The notes beneath the pieces were generated by a model. It did not search any database. It worked only from the letters and a program-made list of their open reading frames with translations, and was not told where the DNA came from. Of a DNA stretch of 8,618 bases, positions 1-6,407 are shown one piece after another. Origin of the DNA: JAAXQD01 sp032126435 (GTDB lineage Bacteria; Desulfobacterota; Desulfobacteria; Desulfobacterales; UBA11574); assembly GCA_032126435.1 (NCBI GenBank), contig JAQBBE010000153.1:1-8618 (forward strand). The letters run 5' to 3'. Made by a program: the position numbers and the translations under genes. How positions within the stretch are numbered: position 1 is the stretch's first letter; every line of letters begins with the position of its first letter.

Positions 1-606
1 CCCATGTACGGTCGGTTCGGCATTGTTCGTCAGCGCTGGGGGAACTGGGATACGCAGCTCTGTGCACACGGTATCATTCTGTGCGGCAAGTCCGACTTTC
101 CGGATGTTTCAAATCCCCAAGACAAGCACGATGCCCGCTATGTCATGGTCTCTGCTTTCCAGGACGAGGATTTTAAAGAACTGTGCGCCATCACCGGGAT
201 GAAAGATCTTTACGGCAAATATAAGGCCCATAAGGACAGGGCCGAAGGTGAATCCCAGGTGGAGATTTACGCGGCTCTGGAAAAGTGGGCCGAGGACAAA
301 TCACGGTCGGAAGTGGTAAAAATCTTGCAGGATGCCGGTCTGTTGGCCGAACCGGTGATGAACGACCGGGAGGTCTATGAATGCGAGCATTACAGGGAGA
401 GGGGTACACTCCGGTGGCTCGACGATCCCATTTTCGGCGACATAGTCACCCAGAGTGGGTACGCCTCGGGATTGATGGCCAAGTCGCCCAGGAGACAGAA
501 CTGGATCTGGCGGCCGGTGGGTGCCGATAATGTAAAAATCTACCATGAGTTGCTCGGTTATCCGACTGGCACCGTCCAGGAATGGTACGATAAGAGCTGG
601 ATATAA
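1..606 (+). CDS. CaiB/BaiF family III CoA-transferase, C-terminal part (5' end outside window)
   Basis: This frame is open from base 1 and ends in TAA at 604-606. The Met at base 4 is probably internal, because family III CoA-transferases are usually about 400 residues and only about 200 are here. The visible part matches the C-terminal half of the family: an amphipathic stretch ending ALEKWAEDKSRSEVVKILQD, then AGLLAEPVMNDREV, where the family typically has 'aGIPagPV.. EV', then a GTLRWLDDP segment and a final ELLGYPTGTVQEWYDKSWI tail. The catalytic Asp lies in the missing N-terminal half. Family members move CoA between acyl-CoA and a free acid without a covalent anhydride. The RWLDDPIFGD and WRPVGADN segments resemble, from memory, benzylsuccinate (BbsE/F) and naphthyl-2-methylsuccinate (BnsE/F) CoA-transferases, but the substrate is inferred. 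A Cys-rich gene follows after 15 nt, so the two are probably co-transcribed. Confidence 0.8.
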   Translation, partial: PMYGRFGIVRQRWGNWDTQLCAHGIILCGKSDFPDVSNPQDKHDARYVMVSAFQDEDFKELCAITGMKDLYGKYKAHKDRAEGESQVEIYAALEKWAEDKSRSEVVKILQDAGLLAEPVMNDREVYECEHYRERGTLRWLDDPIFGDIVTQSGYASGLMAKSPRRQNWIWRPVGADNVKIYHELLGYPTGTVQEWYDKSWI

Positions 607-621
607 AAGGAGGAGGGCGCC

Positions 622-1104
622 GTGTGTGATATTATCTGGTGTAAGAAAGAAATTAATGGGAAAAAGTGTAACACCGTTAACTATCTGGACCCCTACTGTT
701 TCTGGAACTGGGAGGGAAAGGTAAACTGCGCTGAATGCAAAACGGTGTACTACATCCACATGATTCAGGGCTTCATGTACAAAGGCCCTGAGGAGGTCGA
801 CGAAAAGCCGGACACCAGCCCCCTCTATGCGGACAAGCCTCTGGAGGGTTATACGAACTATTTGCCGGGCATTGAAGGCAGGACCCGGCCGTATGAGTGT
901 CTGCCCAGGGATATCTACCTGGGAACGGCCGACATGGTCAAGTTCAGCGCCAGGGGCAGGCCGGTCAGGGGCTGGCGTCCCCAGCCGCCGTCTGCCGGCA
1001 TCGCCGGAAGCTTTGGTTTTGAATGGGATATTCAGAAATTGTCCCCCGAAGTATGGGAGGAGTATCAGCAGAAATTGAAAAAAGGCGAAGTTGGTGAATG
1101 GTAG
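622..1104 (+). CDS. Cys-rich 160-aa protein with putative zinc-ribbon N terminus, unknown function
   Basis: The likely start is GTG at 622, preceded by a strong purine-rich Shine-Dalgarno (GGAGGAGGG, 609-617), 15 nt after the CoA-transferase stop. This suggests translational linkage in one operon. The N-terminal 40 residues hold regularly spaced cysteines (C7, C16, C26, C36 and C39, plus C2), the last two as CAEC. This is a plausible Zn-ribbon or Fe-S site. The rest is Pro-, Gly- and aromatic-rich (RGWRPQPPS near residue 115) with an acidic helical tail, and has no signal peptide or membrane segment. I do not recognise the family. Given its neighbour, one possibility is a zinc-finger partner subunit of a beta-oxidation enzyme (BbsA of benzoylsuccinyl-CoA thiolase is such a protein), but no thiolase follows here and similarity is not shown. 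Confidence 0.8.
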   Translation: MCDIIWCKKEINGKKCNTVNYLDPYCFWNWEGKVNCAECKTVYYIHMIQGFMYKGPEEVDEKPDTSPLYADKPLEGYTNYLPGIEGRTRPYECLPRDIYLGTADMVKFSARGRPVRGWRPQPPSAGIAGSFGFEWDIQKLSPEVWEEYQQKLKKGEVGEW

Positions 1105-1251
1105 TTGGCAACAGTCCCGCGCTATGACCGGGATGGTTTGCCTTTTCGAGTAAAGGCCGAAAGACAAAAACACATTAGCTTTTATTGTTGCGTTTGCAAC
1201 CGTGTGATAGATACGCGGATTAAAAGCAAGCCATAAAGAAAGGAGTGTCCT
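1105..1251 (+). promoter_or_regulatory. 147-nt spacer with three small hairpins, possible promoter region
   Basis: This gap separates the CoA-transferase pair from the three small genes. It contains three short perfect inverted repeats: TCCCG/CGGGA (1115-1119 with 1129-1133), GCCTTT/AAAGGC (1140-1145 with 1152-1157), and GTTGC/GCAAC around a GTTT loop (1187-1200). None is followed by a T-run, so none is a typical intrinsic terminator. They could be operators or mRNA processing structures. A TTGGCA at 1105-1110 has a GC 10 nt after its GG, but the -12 part is CCGC, so a sigma-54 promoter is doubtful. The Shine-Dalgarno of the next gene lies at 1239-1245. Confidence 0.3.
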
Positions 1252-1482
1252 ATGGCAGAATTAACACCTGAAGAATTTCTGGATACCGTGTTGGTTCCGG
1301 AAAAAAAGAGTGATCATATATGCTGGCAGTGCAGGAGCTTGAAGCCGGTTCTCAAAGGCTCCAAGTTTCCACCTGCGGATATCATTGGCTGGTGCATGAA
1401 GATCCACTGGCCCGACTACTGGTGTGTAGCGGATTTCAACGTGATTAAGAAGTGCTACGCCTTTGATGCAAGGAAGAAGTAG
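1252..1482 (+). CDS. Small five-cysteine protein, possible fumarate-adding-enzyme small-subunit-like ([4Fe-4S])
   Basis: ATG at 1252 follows AAAGGAG (1239-1245). The 76-aa product has cysteines C24-x2-C27, C48, C58 and C68 embedded in aromatic residues (ICWQC, GWCM, YWCVADF, KKCYAF). A protein of 60-90 aa with a CxxC followed by separate cysteines is the layout of the HiPIP-like small subunits of glycyl-radical enzymes that add hydrocarbons to fumarate (BssB, BssC, NmsB, AssB/MasB types). That assignment rests on size, cysteine layout and proximity to a succinate-type CoA-transferase; no catalytic subunit or activase is in the window. An unrelated small metal-binding protein is the main alternative. 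It is followed with a 1-nt gap by the next gene, so the two are translationally coupled. Confidence 0.75.
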   Translation: MAELTPEEFLDTVLVPEKKSDHICWQCRSLKPVLKGSKFPPADIIGWCMKIHWPDYWCVADFNVIKKCYAFDARKK

Positions 1483-1483
1483 C

Positions 1484-1774
1484 ATGGAAGAAAACGTCAT
1501 CAAGGAACTCAAAAATCTCGAGGGGATGGTGCTCAACTGGAAAAAGAGTTTTTTAGGTTGGGCATCCCCTGAGGGGGATAACGATTATGTGCACCATGAA
1601 TTTTCTGAAGAAATCCAGAAGCTCGTTTATCCCTATGTCAGAAGATTGTATGAGACGAAACACCTCAGCGATTCTGAAGCCAAAGAGTTCATGGATTATT
1701 GCTACAGCCAGGTGGATGATCTTCGCGACCAGTTGAGAGATGTGGAGACCAAGCAAAGCAAAAAGGAGGTATAA
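1484..1774 (+). CDS. Small acidic helical protein, unknown function
   Basis: I chose ATG 1484, one base after the previous stop and 9 nt after AGGA (1471-1474). An in-frame ATG at 1466 would overlap the upstream gene by 17 nt and adds only six residues. The 96-aa product is charged and apparently all-helical: EENVIKELKNLEGMVLNWK, a central HHEFSEEIQKLVYPYVRRL segment, and a C-terminal DDLRDQLRDVETKQ stretch that could form a short coiled coil. It has one cysteine (C73), no signal peptide and no membrane segment. I do not recognise the family. The position between two other small genes, with the next gene's Shine-Dalgarno inside its 3' end, indicates coordinated expression, possibly as an accessory or assembly factor. 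Confidence 0.75.
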   Translation: MEENVIKELKNLEGMVLNWKKSFLGWASPEGDNDYVHHEFSEEIQKLVYPYVRRLYETKHLSDSEAKEFMDYCYSQVDDLRDQLRDVETKQSKKEV

Positions 1775-1775
1775 C

Positions 1776-2198
1776 ATGCCTGAAAAATGTCGTGTGGGTG
1801 TATGCGGATACGACCCCATGCTCGTGAAAGGATACTTGGCGGCGAATATCAGAGCCTTGTGGTGGCATATATCCGACGAGCTGTACGAGGAGTTTGATAT
1901 GAAACCGGGAACGAAGGTTTCCGGCAAACTGTTGACGGTCTATAACGGAAAAGATGGAAAAAAATCCGCAGCCCCCAATGAACCCTTTGAATGGGAAACA
2001 TCCAAGGAGTCGGGCCTTGTGGTGGTGCTGCCGTCGGATGTCATCGCCAAATACAAGCTTACCGAGTGTCACTTCATTGAGATGCTCATTGATAAGATTG
2101 ACGGCAAAGACGTCTACCCCGGCGCAGAGAAAATGAGTGAAAAATTCTGGCCCGAGGAGATGATGAAACTGGACTTTGTCCTTGAATATATAGAATAA
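1776..2198 (+). CDS. Conserved-looking 140-aa protein, unknown function
   Basis: ATG 1776 is preceded by a near-ideal AAGGAGGT (1763-1770) that sits inside the upstream gene, with a 1-nt intergenic gap. In-frame codons further upstream lack such a signal. The protein begins PEKCRVGVCGYDP (C5, C10), then has a Trp-containing helix (ANIRALWWHISDELYEEF), a turn FDMKPGTKVSGKLLTVYNG, a hydrophobic strand GLVVVLPSDVIAKY, and a C-terminal acidic aromatic segment. The MKPGTKVSGKL turn superficially resembles swapped-hairpin or beta-barrel DNA-binding folds, but this is too weak to name. No membrane segment is seen. It ends the run of small genes; nothing is coded for almost 390 nt afterwards. Function cannot be assigned; a role alongside the CoA-transferase pathway is inferred from context only. 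Confidence 0.8.
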   Translation: MPEKCRVGVCGYDPMLVKGYLAANIRALWWHISDELYEEFDMKPGTKVSGKLLTVYNGKDGKKSAAPNEPFEWETSKESGLVVVLPSDVIAKYKLTECHFIEMLIDKIDGKDVYPGAEKMSEKFWPEEMMKLDFVLEYIE

Positions 2199-2411
2199 AA
2201 CATAACCATTGAACATTGATCGTGTGTGAGGGGTGACGGAAGAATATTTTATTAACCCCCTTTAAGGAGTAAGTGTTCACCGTCTCGGCGACAAACTCCA
2301 AAAGAGTGTATCAAGATATATTCCGCGCCCCTCATCCAATCCTGATTTTTATTTTTGGAGCATACAACATAAAATTGCCAGTAGGGGCATTCAGCCGCTC
2401 CTATTGCCTCC

Positions 2412-2448
2412 GGAACAGCGGGGAAGGCGCGTTTTTCCCCGCTGTTTC
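2412..2448 (+). repeat. Strong stem-loop, possible operon-end structure
   Basis: AACAGCGGGGAA (2414-2425) and TTCCCCGCTGTT (2435-2446) are perfect 12-nt complements around a 9-nt loop. A G-T and a G-C pair extend the stem outward. No T-run follows directly; the T8 tract begins 17 nt after the stem, so it is not a textbook intrinsic terminator. It may be a 3' mRNA-stabilising structure, a terminator of relaxed form, or a member of an interspersed repeat. Confidence 0.6.
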
Positions 2449-2498
2449 ATACCAAATGGCAGGGATTTTTTTTATAAGCACCCTCTGGGCTTGCGGTA

Positions 2499-2533
2499 TT
2501 CAGCCGGTTTTCCATGACCTTAGATCGGCTGAA
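2499..2533 (+). repeat. Inverted repeat with a duplicated left arm
   Basis: TTCAGCCG (2499-2506) pairs perfectly with CGGCTGAA (2526-2533). With G-U pairs the stem continues inward to about 12 bp, leaving an 11-nt loop. The left arm is part of ATTCAGCCG (2498-2506), which also occurs at 2389-2397, so the right arm could pair with either copy. It lies about 50 nt upstream of the receiver-like gene. Confidence 0.5.
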
Positions 2534-2584
2534 CGGCCGCACCTGTGAATTAGGCTCAGTAAAAACATTAAAAGCTTCAAGACA

Positions 2585-2992
2585 GTGAATGGTTACACAA
2601 AACAAATTCCTATCCTCGTACTGATCGCAAATAAGAAAATCCGAAGTTATGTTATAAGGTTATGCAAGAGAAACAACCTACATCCTCTAATAGGTGCCGA
2701 TCTCGAAGAACTTGTAAAAAGAATTAAAAAGATGCGCAGCGCCATCGTTATTATGGACTACGAGGTTGTAAACTCCTATGGCACGAGGATCTACTCAAGA
2801 ATTAATGTTGCTTGCCCCGGCTGTAACGCCATTATGCTTTGTGATCAAGACCATCGAGGACTAATCAAACAGGCCGTGGAACTCGGTGTCTACGCCTGTA
2901 TCCTGGCACCTTACGAGGAATGGGAAGTGTTGACCATGATCCGGAACCTCATTGCCAAAAATAAATTGGAGGACCAAAAAGAAACCCTATGA
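2585..2992 (+). CDS. Degenerate orphan receiver-like (pseudo-receiver) protein
   Basis: The 135-aa product has the length and alternating alpha/beta pattern of a CheY-type receiver: ILVLIANKKIR (beta1), IVIMDYE with D58 at the phosphoacceptor position, NAIMLCDQD (beta4), GVYACILAPYE (beta5) and a final helix. Key receiver residues are replaced. The acidic pair after beta1 is Ala-Asn (15-16), the beta4 Thr/Ser is Cys86, and the beta5 Lys is Ala108. Mg2+-dependent phosphorylation is therefore unlikely, and it probably signals by protein binding or a non-phosphorylated switch. No output domain is present. The start is GTG 2585 without a clear Shine-Dalgarno; a stop lies in frame at 2546-2548 and no ATG gives a full domain, so the start is uncertain. 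It stands alone, separated from the kinase/regulator operon by 455 nt. Confidence 0.7.
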   Translation: MNGYTKQIPILVLIANKKIRSYVIRLCKRNNLHPLIGADLEELVKRIKKMRSAIVIMDYEVVNSYGTRIYSRINVACPGCNAIMLCDQDHRGLIKQAVELGVYACILAPYEEWEVLTMIRNLIAKNKLEDQKETL

Positions 2993-3447
2993 AGATCGAG
3001 GGGTATCATTAAAATTCAGCGACAAAAAATACGATATTTCCGAGTTAGAAACCCCACCAATTTGATATTTACATTCCTGTCTTACCTGTGATAGACTTTT
3101 ATATTCTCTTAAACTAACCTCCTTGCGATCTACATCTTCGACGCAGTTGGCAAGGCGGTGTAGCCACTTCCGAACGACAAAGCCTATTAGAATCTAACTG
3201 TCAAAGTTATTGATTTAAAATGATTAATTAGCCAACCTTAATAATCTCTGCAGCTTGCTACAGGCTAAACCCTTATGCCCCTCTTCCTGTAGAGAGGGCT
3301 GGGGAGAGGAGAAAAAATAAAAATCAGCTTTGATATCACGCAGCACACTTCAAGGATATTTATTTTTGAAAAATGATGCTTCCCAGACAAGCTCAAAAGA
3401 TTTTTTATCATGAGAAAGCGCATATTGTATATTAAGAGGGATTGACC
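2993..3447 (+). other. 455-nt AT-rich non-coding spacer upstream of the kinase operon
   Basis: I see no credible gene on either strand. The stretch is AT-rich apart from a GC-rich palindromic repeat at 3277-3313. It must contain the promoter of the kinase/regulator operon unless transcription reads through from the receiver-like gene, but I find no convincing -35/-10 pair and no GG-N10-GC sigma-54 match. A Shine-Dalgarno (AGAGGG, 3435-3440) closes the region. Confidence 0.45.
3277..3313. repeat. GC-rich palindromic repeat of interspersed type
   Basis: CCCTCT (3279-3284) pairs with AGAGGG (3293-3298) around an 8-nt loop, followed by CTGGGGAGAGGAG. The overall pattern (CCCCTCT, short loop, AGAGGGCTGGGG-GAGG) is like a common family of dispersed palindromic elements found between genes in many proteobacteria. 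It stands out as G/C-rich in an otherwise AT-rich spacer. Membership needs other genomic copies, which cannot be seen here. Confidence 0.45.
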
Positions 3448-4992
3448 ATGAATCAAAATAATCGATTCGTAAAAAATTCTCCGGCAAACAAGATGACCTA
3501 TACCATTAATTTGGCTATCGTAGGCGGCGGCAGAGCCTGTAAATTTTTCCTGGATCTTCTGCAAAGCGAATCCTTTACGTATCTGAAGGTCAACATCGTC
3601 GGTGTTTGCGATATAAATCCAGAGGCTGAAGGTTTTGTTCTGGCCAAAGAGCTGGGGATTTATACCACAGATAACTTTCAGGATTTCTTTAAAATAAAAG
3701 ACATCGACAGCATCATTGAACTGACCGGTCAAAAAGATGTCCTGCTGGAGATCATCCGTCTCAGGCCTAAAGGGGTCGGAGTCCTGGAACACAACATTGG
3801 CAGGTTAATGCGGCGCCTTTTCGAAGTCGATCAGCGCCTTAGATCTGCAGAAGAGCAGTTGGTCTTTGAAAAAAATTTTTCCGATTTTCTCATCCAACAA
3901 AGTACCGCTGCCATTGTGATTTTAAATACAGATTTTGAAATCGTTGAAACAAATGATCCATATTTGAAAGCGGTTAATAAATCAAAAGAAGACGTCATTG
4001 GAGGATACTGTTACGAGATTTCCCATGGCTACAGTGTTCCATGTTCGAGTTCGCGCCCTGATATGAAATGCCCATTAGTGGAGACCCTGAGAACCGGGAG
4101 ATCCGCTCATGTTATTCACGAACATCCCGATTCGGGAGGGCACTTCAAATTTTGCAATTTGGTTACTTACCCTTTAAGGGATCAAAACGGCGAAATTTAT
4201 CGAATCATCGAAGTTTGGAGAGACATCACAGAGCAACTGTCATACCGCTGGGAAAAACGGGTCAATGAATTAAAGTCCGATTTTCAAAAAATGATTCAAG
4301 AGGATCGGATGATCTCTCTGGGAAAGTTGGTAGCCAGTTGTGCCCATGAAATCAACAACCCTATTCAAGGACTATTGACGTTCAGCGATTTAATGCAGGA
4401 TATACTTGCCGAAGGTGAGCCGAGTTCTGAAGACCTGAAGCAGTTTAAAGATCATCTTGCTCTTATGTCCAAAGAATTGGAACGTTGTGGGAACATTGTT
4501 TCCGGCCTGCTTTCATTTTCCCGAGAATCCCCTGGGGAATACAAAGGAATAGATCTTAACCAAGTCCTTTTGGCTGCCATTCTCTTGACGCGCCATAAGA
4601 TGAAACTCAGGAATGTCGATCTAATTATCCGCCTGTATCCTGATTTGTCAATGATACTGGGAAACGACCGTGAGCTGCAACAATGCTTTCTCAATCTGAT
4701 TTTTAACGCCATTGAAGCGATGCCTGGCGGGGGCCAATTGAAGTTAATTTCCAAACTGGCAAATGACGGAAAAAATGTCTGCATAGAGATTCATGACACC
4801 GGATATGGAATCCCCAAGGGAAATCTGGACCATATTTTTGATCCTTTTTTTACCACAAAGGGAGAAGGAGAGGGGACAGGAATGGGATTGCCCATCGTTT
4901 ACGGTGTGGTAAAAAATCATAGAGGAGACATTACGATTGACAGCACAGAGGGAAAAGGGAGTTCCTTTGTTTTAACTTTCCCTGTATTGTAG
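3448..4992 (+). CDS. Cytoplasmic histidine kinase: Rossmann-like domain, Cys-containing PAS, HisKA, HATPase
   Basis: ATG 3448 is preferred over the in-frame TTG at 3442 because AGAGGG (3435-3440) sits 7 nt before it. Of 514 residues, about 20-120 form a dinucleotide-binding-like Rossmann fold: LAIVGGGRACKF with Gly26-28, VGVCDINPEA with D55 after beta2, then DSIIELTG. This resembles the N-terminal half of Gfo/Idh/MocA dehydrogenases. A PAS domain follows (about 145-265), ending in the usual WRDITEQ and carrying C188, C199, C208 and C236. The kinase core has the phosphoacceptor in CAHEINNP (H300), an N box LIFNAIEAMPGGG, DTGYGIP, DPFFTTK and GTGMGLPIV. No membrane segments are present, so it senses a cytoplasmic signal, perhaps a nucleotide cofactor or redox state. 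The sigma-54 response regulator begins 25 nt downstream and is the obvious partner. Confidence 0.93.
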   Translation: MNQNNRFVKNSPANKMTYTINLAIVGGGRACKFFLDLLQSESFTYLKVNIVGVCDINPEAEGFVLAKELGIYTTDNFQDFFKIKDIDSIIELTGQKDVLLEIIRLRPKGVGVLEHNIGRLMRRLFEVDQRLRSAEEQLVFEKNFSDFLIQQSTAAIVILNTDFEIVETNDPYLKAVNKSKEDVIGGYCYEISHGYSVPCSSSRPDMKCPLVETLRTGRSAHVIHEHPDSGGHFKFCNLVTYPLRDQNGEIYRIIEVWRDITEQLSYRWEKRVNELKSDFQKMIQEDRMISLGKLVASCAHEINNPIQGLLTFSDLMQDILAEGEPSSEDLKQFKDHLALMSKELERCGNIVSGLLSFSRESPGEYKGIDLNQVLLAAILLTRHKMKLRNVDLIIRLYPDLSMILGNDRELQQCFLNLIFNAIEAMPGGGQLKLISKLANDGKNVCIEIHDTGYGIPKGNLDHIFDPFFTTKGEGEGTGMGLPIVYGVVKNHRGDITIDSTEGKGSSFVLTFPVL

Positions 4993-5017
4993 TTTTTTCG
5001 CCCAATGGAGGAAAACG

Positions 5018-6364
5018 ATGGATAGAAAAATGAGTATTATGGTCGTGGATGACGAGGAAATTGTCCGCAAGTCTCTTTTCCACTGGTTTAAAAAATACGG
5101 ACATGTGGTAGAGACCGCTTCATCGGGCTTTGAAGCTTTGGAGAAGCTGGAGAAATATCCTTATCAGCTCCTTTTTGTCGATATTAAAATGCCCGGGATG
5201 GATGGCATAGAACTTCTGGGAAAAGTTAAGGCAGAATATCCGGATACGCTCGTGATCATTATTACTGCATATGGATCCATTGAGTCGGCGGTAAAAGCCA
5301 TGCGAATCGGCGCCACCGACTATCTGCTCAAGCCGTTCAAACCGGAGCAGCTCTCCCTCGTAATGGAGCGGATATCCGTTCAAAAAAAGCTTGTATCACA
5401 ATACAACTATCTGAAAGGACGTTTAGAAAAAATCACCCGTTTCGATAACATTATCGGACATTCCTCGGAAATGGAGAAAGTTTTCAGTCTAATTCCAGAG
5501 GTTGCCCAGAGCGATTCTTCTATTTTGCTTGTCGGGGAAACCGGTACCGGCAAAGAGCTGGTTGCAAAAGCGATCCATGCCGAAAGTCGCCGATCCCATC
5601 TACCTTTTATCGCCATTAACTGTGGTGCGATACCGGAATCCCTTTTGGAAAGCGAACTTTTTGGGCATCAAAAAGGGGTGTTTACCGGTGCCACCCGTGC
5701 CCGAAAGGGTTTCTTGGAAGTCGTTTCCGGTGGGACCCTGTTTCTTGATGAAGTCGGAGAAATAAGTCAAAAGATGCAGGTTGATCTCTTGCGTGTTCTG
5801 GAGGAAAAAAAGATAACAAGTATCGGGAGCAGAGAACCTGTTGACGTAGATTTTCGGCTTATCTCAGCCACCCGGCAGGATCTGAAGAAAGAGGTGGCTG
5901 AAGGCAATTTCAGGGAAGATTTTTTTTACCGCATCAATGTTATCATAATCGAAATTCCGCCGTTAAGAAAAAGAAAGGAAGACGTCCTCTTACTCGTTGA
6001 ACACTTTCTTATAAAGTACAGTCAGGAAACGAATAAAAAAGTAGACCATGTCACCAGCGATGCAATGGGATTGTTAAAGCAGTACGACTGGCCTGGAAAT
6101 GTCAGGGAATTGGAAAATGCTATTGAAAGAGCTGTTGTACTTTCCAAATCCCGGACACTCAGGACTGAAGATTTTTCTTTCATTCAACCGTCCGGCATAC
6201 AATTTTCAGAATCTCTATCGTTACGTGAAATGGAAAAGGCGTATATTCAAAAGACCCTGGAAGAAAACACCTGGAATGTAACCCGATCCGCCAAAATCCT
6301 GGGAATTAACAGGGTTACCTTGCACAAAATGATTAAACGGTACGATTTGAAAAGGAAACCCTGA
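5018..6364 (+). CDS. NtrC-family sigma-54-dependent response regulator
   Basis: ATG 5018 follows GGAGG (5007-5011). The 448-aa protein has three domains. The receiver (about 5-120) keeps all key residues: D11/D12, phosphoacceptor D55 in FVDIKMPGMDG, T83 in ITAYG, and K105 in LLKPF. The AAA+ domain (about 143-375) has Walker A GETGTGKE (173-180), Walker B GGTLFLDE (238-245), an arginine-rich FREDFFYRINV segment, and WPGNVRELENAIERAVVLS. The C-terminal Fis-type helix-turn-helix is WNVTRSAKILGINRVTLHKM. The protein should hydrolyse ATP to remodel sigma-54 RNA polymerase after phosphorylation by the upstream kinase. The sigma-54 contact loop reads GVFTGA (220-225) rather than GAFTGA. The nearest visible sigma-54 promoter is at 7205-7221, a likely target. 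Confidence 0.95.
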   Translation: MDRKMSIMVVDDEEIVRKSLFHWFKKYGHVVETASSGFEALEKLEKYPYQLLFVDIKMPGMDGIELLGKVKAEYPDTLVIIITAYGSIESAVKAMRIGATDYLLKPFKPEQLSLVMERISVQKKLVSQYNYLKGRLEKITRFDNIIGHSSEMEKVFSLIPEVAQSDSSILLVGETGTGKELVAKAIHAESRRSHLPFIAINCGAIPESLLESELFGHQKGVFTGATRARKGFLEVVSGGTLFLDEVGEISQKMQVDLLRVLEEKKITSIGSREPVDVDFRLISATRQDLKKEVAEGNFREDFFYRINVIIIEIPPLRKRKEDVLLLVEHFLIKYSQETNKKVDHVTSDAMGLLKQYDWPGNVRELENAIERAVVLSKSRTLRTEDFSFIQPSGIQFSESLSLREMEKAYIQKTLEENTWNVTRSAKILGINRVTLHKMIKRYDLKRKP

Positions 6365-6407
6365 CCTCGGACAGTCGGCCCAGCCTTTTTCAGGAATATC
6401 TTTTCTC

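Larger units (their letters stand above)
2199..2584 (+). other. Non-coding spacer of about 390 nt with strong secondary structure
   Basis: I find no credible gene on either strand. A GTG-started open frame (2273-2548) has compositionally odd translation, a Shine-Dalgarno only 3 nt from its start, and is interrupted in sense by two hairpins, so I do not call it. The spacer holds the inverted repeats listed separately, a T8 run at 2466-2473, and a duplicated ATTCAGCCG 9-mer. It probably contains the 3' end of the upstream operon and the leader of the receiver-like gene. Confidence 0.5.

Noticed and set aside
1105..1121. TTGGCA-N7-CCGC as a sigma-54 promoter for the small-gene operon
   Set aside because: GG-N10-GC spacing is right, but the -12 element is CCGC instead of TTGC and the bases after TTGGCA do not match, so it is too weak to call.
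301..1173. 290-codon minus-strand open frame
   Set aside because: It lies antisense to the CoA-transferase and the Cys-rich gene, both well supported with good ribosome sites; the minus-strand translation shows no family features.
2230..2259. GGGGT/ACCCC inverted repeat as terminator of the small-gene operon
   Set aside because: Only 5 bp with a 20-nt loop and no proper T-run, so it is not supportable as a terminator.
2525..2541. TCGGCT...CCGCA as a sigma-54 promoter before the receiver-like gene
   Set aside because: Only the GG/GC spacing fits; both half-elements deviate and the site overlaps an inverted repeat.
2273..2548. GTG-started 91-codon open frame in the spacer, with AAGGAG just upstream
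   Set aside because: The Shine-Dalgarno is only 3 nt from the start, the translation has no recognisable fold, and the frame runs through strong hairpins; it is more likely non-coding.
3265..3792. 175-codon minus-strand open frame
   Set aside because: It overlaps the start of the kinase gene in antisense and begins inside its Rossmann domain; there is no ribosome site or recognisable domain.
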